Shown here: piece after piece, positions 15,419-18,262 of the stretch
Layout: each line of letters starts with the position of its first letter
How positions within the stretch are numbered: the stretch's first letter is position 1
From: CAZPMT01 sp964587655
GTDB lineage: Bacteria; Hydrogenedentota; Hydrogenedentia; Hydrogenedentales; SLHB01
Assembly (NCBI GenBank): GCA_964587655.1
Contig: CAZPMT010000115.1
Coordinates: 1-18,262, forward strand
Direction: 5' to 3'
Length of the DNA stretch: 18,262 nucleotides
Made by a program: the position numbers and the translations under genes
The notes under the pieces: model-generated
Database searches by the model: none
What the model saw: the letters and a program-made list of their open reading frames with translations, nothing else
Told to the model about the DNA's origin: nothing

Positions 15419-17623
15419 ATGAGACAGCGGGCCTATAGGATTCGAGGAATGGACTGCGCCGAGGAGGTAGCCGCGCTAAAGTGCGAGGTGTGTCCGCTGT
15501 TGGGCTCGGACGGCAAGGTTACGTTTGACTTGATCAACGGCAAGATGACAGTGGACCTGCCGGAGGAAAGCATTCCCGAAAGTGAGATTGTCCAAGCGGT
15601 CGCAAGGACCGGCATGGAAGCGCTTCCCTGGGGACAACAGGTCTCCAAACGGTCGGGCGCGGCGGGTTTGTGGCAGCGCCATGGCAGGATGGTTATGGCC
15701 GTAGCGAGCGGCATCACCTGTGCGTTCGGGTTCCTGATTCACGCAGCGACGCACGGGCTGGCCGACGCTTTCGTTGCGGGTGAAGGCGGGCACCATCGTT
15801 TCCCCGTGGTGTCCATTGCATTCTACGTTGCCGCAGCCATAATGGGCGGGTGGTTCATTTTCCCCAAGGCAGTCGCTTCGGCGCGACGAATGCGGCCGGA
15901 TATGAACCTTTTGATGACAGTGGCTGCCGTGGGAGCCATGGCGATTGGCGAATGGTTCGAGGCAGCCACGGTGACGTTCTTGTTTTCCATCGCGCTCCTG
16001 CTGGAATCGTGGAGTGTGGAACGAGCGAGGCGCGCTATCAGCGCTTTGCTGGACCTCTCGCCACCTCGCGCGCGGATTATCTGTCTCTCGGACGGGGACA
16101 TCGAAGAGAAGCCCGTGGAGGATGTGCCGCTGGGTGCGACAGTCGTTGTCCGACCCGGCGAACGGATTCCGCTTGACGGAGTCATCACAAAAGGGTCCAC
16201 GTCCATCAATCAGGCCCCCATAACAGGGGAATCTATGCCTGTCTCAAGAACCGTTGGGCACGAGATCTTCGCGGGAACCATCAATGGGGACGGAGCCTTC
16301 GAGTTCAGGACAACGAAAGCGGCAACGGACACAACACTTGCCCGAATCATCCGCATGGTCGAGGAGGCCCAGTCTCGGCGTGCATCCACGGAGCAGTGGG
16401 TTGAGAAGTTTGCGCGGTACTACACCCCCTCCATGATGGTCCTGGCGATGGCCATTGCACTCGTACCCCCACTGCTTTTCGGAGGCGTATGGGCCAAATG
16501 GACCTACGAAGCCCTCGTCATCTTGGTCATCGCGTGTCCCTGTGCGCTCGTCATCTCCACGCCTGTCAGCGTTGTGGCCGGACTCAGTGCGGCGGCGCGC
16601 GCGGGGGTTCTCATCAAGGGTGGAATATATCTGGAGGCTCCCGCGCGGCTGCGGGTGATTGCATTTGACAAGACAGGAACCTTGACGCGAGGTCAGCCGG
16701 AAGTCCAACGGATTATTCCGCTGAACAACCACTCCGAAGATGAATTGCTGCAGCGCGCGGCATCGCTGGAAACATTGAGCGACCATCCGCTGGCGCGCGC
16801 TATTGTGCACAAGGGAATGGAACGGAACCTGAAGATACTTCCTGTCGATGGCTTCCAATCGATTAAAGGGAAGGGTGCCGAAGGCTATATCGAGGGCCGT
16901 CTTTTCTGGCTGGGCAGTCACCGGATGCTTCACGAAAAAGGGGCGGAATCCCCGGAGATACATGAGAAGGCGCTGGCCCTGGAGGATGCGGGACATTCGG
17001 TAGTTATTGTCGGGAACGACCATCATGTCTGTGGCATGCTTAGCGTCGGCGACGCATTGAGGCCGGAGAGCGTTACGGCCTTACGGGATTTGAAGGCAGC
17101 GGGCATCGACCGAACCATTATGCTGACCGGAGACAATGAGGGTACGGCGCGGGCTGTGGCCGATGCCTGCGGCGTAGATGAGTTCCGGGCCGAATTGCTG
17201 CCGGAAGACAAGGTGCGCGCCGTCGAGTCTCTGACACGCCAGTACGGGCGCGTTGCCATGGTCGGCGACGGCGTGAATGATGCCCCGGCCATGGCGGCGG
17301 CCAGCTTGGCAATCGCCATGGGTGCGGCCGGTACGGACGCGGCCATCGAAACGGCGGACATCGCGCTTATGTCCGATGACCTAAGCAGGATTCCCTGGTT
17401 GGTCCGGCATTCTCGCCGTACGCTTGCGGTCATTCAGCAGAACATCGTGTTCGCGCTAGGCCTGAAACTACTCTTGATTCTGCTCGCGCTGGGCGGCCTC
17501 GCAACCCTGTGGATGGCCATCGCCGCAGACATGGGGGCATCGTTGCTGGTTATCTTCAACGGGTTGCGGCTGTTGAACCAAGATTCGGCAGTTGAATCCA
17601 CAGCGTCATTGCGAACGAAGTGA
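15419..17623 (+). CDS. P1B-type heavy-metal-exporting ATPase (Zn/Cd/Pb, ZntA/CadA-like)
   Basis: An inner-membrane pump of 734 residues that exports divalent soft metals using ATP. Order: a degenerate N-terminal metal-binding domain (GMDCAEEV at 10-17, with Glu in place of the second Cys of CxxC, plus Cys22 and Cys25); membrane helices with a His-rich loop (GEGGHHRF); TGES at 269-272 in the actuator domain; CPC at 373-375 in the transport helix; phosphorylated Asp417 in DKTGTLT; the SDHP motif at 454-457; and GDGVNDAP at 616-623. Asp704 in ADMGASLLV matches the acidic residue that marks the Zn/Cd/Pb subclass, which argues against a Cu pump. The ATG at 15419 has AAGGAAAGG upstream. The last residues (ASLRTK) and the stop come from the inverted repeat at 17605-17701, so the natural end was probably slightly different. 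It is a stand-alone gene with its own promoter. Confidence 0.95.
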   Translation: MRQRAYRIRGMDCAEEVAALKCEVCPLLGSDGKVTFDLINGKMTVDLPEESIPESEIVQAVARTGMEALPWGQQVSKRSGAAGLWQRHGRMVMAVASGITCAFGFLIHAATHGLADAFVAGEGGHHRFPVVSIAFYVAAAIMGGWFIFPKAVASARRMRPDMNLLMTVAAVGAMAIGEWFEAATVTFLFSIALLLESWSVERARRAISALLDLSPPRARIICLSDGDIEEKPVEDVPLGATVVVRPGERIPLDGVITKGSTSINQAPITGESMPVSRTVGHEIFAGTINGDGAFEFRTTKAATDTTLARIIRMVEEAQSRRASTEQWVEKFARYYTPSMMVLAMAIALVPPLLFGGVWAKWTYEALVILVIACPCALVISTPVSVVAGLSAAARAGVLIKGGIYLEAPARLRVIAFDKTGTLTRGQPEVQRIIPLNNHSEDELLQRAASLETLSDHPLARAIVHKGMERNLKILPVDGFQSIKGKGAEGYIEGRLFWLGSHRMLHEKGAESPEIHEKALALEDAGHSVVIVGNDHHVCGMLSVGDALRPESVTALRDLKAAGIDRTIMLTGDNEGTARAVADACGVDEFRAELLPEDKVRAVESLTRQYGRVAMVGDGVNDAPAMAAASLAIAMGAAGTDAAIETADIALMSDDLSRIPWLVRHSRRTLAVIQQNIVFALGLKLLLILLALGGLATLWMAIAADMGASLLVIFNGLRLLNQDSAVESTASLRTK

Positions 17624-17701
17624 AGCAATCTCGTGACGCCTTCGCCAACCGTGTAGCATTCAGCAAGATAGACGAGATTGCTTCACTTCGTTCGCAATGA
17701 C
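17605..17701. repeat. 30-base perfect inverted repeat (GTCATTGCGAACGAAG type)
   Basis: The arms at 17605-17634 and 17672-17701 are exact reverse complements with a 37-base spacer. This is a second widespread REP/MITE-like family, distinct from the one at 8660. The left arm encodes the last residues and stop of the ATPase. As RNA it would fold into a long hairpin and may act as a transcription end for the two convergent genes around it. Confidence 0.9.
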
Positions 17702-17747
17702 ACCGCGCTATCGTATCGTCGCAGACGGCTGGCGTACTGCCCCGCGG

Positions 17748-18262
17748 TTACTGGTTCCGAGCGCCTTCCCTGCCTTCAGAGGGCACATAAGCGCGTTCCC
17801 GCGGTCCGATGTAGACCTGACGCGGACGATTGATCTTCTGCGAAGAATCAAGACTCATTTCACGCCAGTGCGCAATCCATCCCGGTACGCGACCCAGCGC
17901 GAACATGACCGTGAACATGTCCGCCGGAATGCCCATAGCGCGGTACAAGATGCCGCTGTAGAAGTCCACGTTCGGGTACAGCCTCCGCTCGATGAAGAAA
18001 TCGTCATTCAGAGCAACGTCCTCGATTTGGCGTGCCAGTTCCACGAGCCACGCATCGGTGACGTTCTTGCCGACGGCTTCGAATGATCCGTATTGATCCA
18101 CATCGGCAAAGAAAGCGCCGAGGCTGTAAAAATCGCGCTGTGTGTAGGGATCGAATTTATGGTCATGGCATTGAGCACAGCCCATCGAGCCGGCGAGCCA
18201 CACCTCGGAGAAATTCCGCACGCGATCGGCTAGATAGATGGCCCGGTACTCGGCATCTTGTG
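17748..18262 (-). CDS. Chimeric frame: DUF1549 segment fused to the C-terminus of citrate synthase (5' partial)
   Basis: The frame is open to the window edge; the GTG at 18221 is internal. The upstream part (18262 to about 18087) reads AEYRAIYLADRVRNFSEVWL, then GCAQCHDHKFDPYTQRDFYS and FFADVDQYG. This is the DUF1549 (PSCyt-associated) family, common in planctomycetes and relatives, with its conserved CxxCH-like CAQCH. From about 18083 the same frame becomes the C-terminal ~110 residues of citrate synthase: DVALNDDFFIERRLYPNVDF, YSGILYRAMGIP, MFTVMFALGRVPGWIAHW and INRPRQVYIGP, ending normally in RERAYVP. The two families are not known to be fused and act in different places (exported oxidative degradation versus the cytosolic TCA cycle). 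The citrate synthase part lacks most of the active site, so that activity is not expected. Read it as a rearrangement or an assembly join, not a normal gene. Confidence 0.75.
   Translation of the reverse strand, partial: QDAEYRAIYLADRVRNFSEVWLAGSMGCAQCHDHKFDPYTQRDFYSLGAFFADVDQYGSFEAVGKNVTDAWLVELARQIEDVALNDDFFIERRLYPNVDFYSGILYRAMGIPADMFTVMFALGRVPGWIAHWREMSLDSSQKINRPRQVYIGPRERAYVPSEGREGARNQ

Overview
The window looks like a piece of a high-GC bacterial chromosome from the Planctomycetota/Hydrogenedentota-like part of the tree, possibly from a metagenome assembly. The hints are a DUF1549 (planctomycete cytochrome-like) fragment with a GCAQCHDH motif at the right edge, a giant RHS protein with an NHL propeller, a right-handed beta-helix secretory protein and a TIM-barrel sugar isomerase of the kind abundant in those phyla. 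This placement is inferred from family content only.

Region 1 (1-7656) reads as the right end of an integrated element. From left to right it holds a very large RHS/YD-repeat protein (+, its start lies beyond the window), a 231-base gap with nothing recognisable, a tyrosine recombinase (-), a small hypothetical gene (-), and a perfect 3' fragment of a CAU-anticodon tRNA running from the anticodon stem to CCA. The 5' half of the tRNA is absent. The simplest reading is that the recombinase inserted the element into a tRNA gene and this fragment is one attachment junction. The RHS gene would then be cargo, and the sequence right of 7656 would be the original chromosome.

Region 2 (7660-13022) is a run of minus-strand genes. 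In transcription order they are a DPPR-synthase-like UbiA prenyltransferase, glgC (ADP-glucose pyrophosphorylase), an MFS_2-type sugar transporter broken by an internal deletion plus frameshift, a membrane-anchored alpha/beta hydrolase, and a sugar phosphate isomerase/epimerase-like TIM barrel. The first three are tightly spaced (23 and 10 bases) and look like one operon driven from a clear promoter at 13053-13082. The theme is sugar activation, polyprenyl-sugar chemistry and sugar uptake. The run ends at a hairpin terminator beside the tRNA fragment.

Region 3 (13133-15320) is divergently transcribed. It holds a secreted beta-helix protein from an apparently leaderless promoter, followed after 2 bases by a SprT-like HExxH metalloprotease-fold protein.

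Region 4 (15366-17701) holds a P1B heavy-metal ATPase (Zn/Cd/Pb type) with its own TATAAT box and a small dyad upstream. Its stop codon lies inside a 30-base perfect inverted repeat.

Region 5 (17748-18262, -) is an in-frame chimera: a DUF1549 protein segment joined to the C-terminal third of citrate synthase. It is either a real rearrangement or an assembly join. The unusual points of the window are this chimera, the tRNA junction, the palindromic repeats that supply protein C-termini, and the broken transporter.
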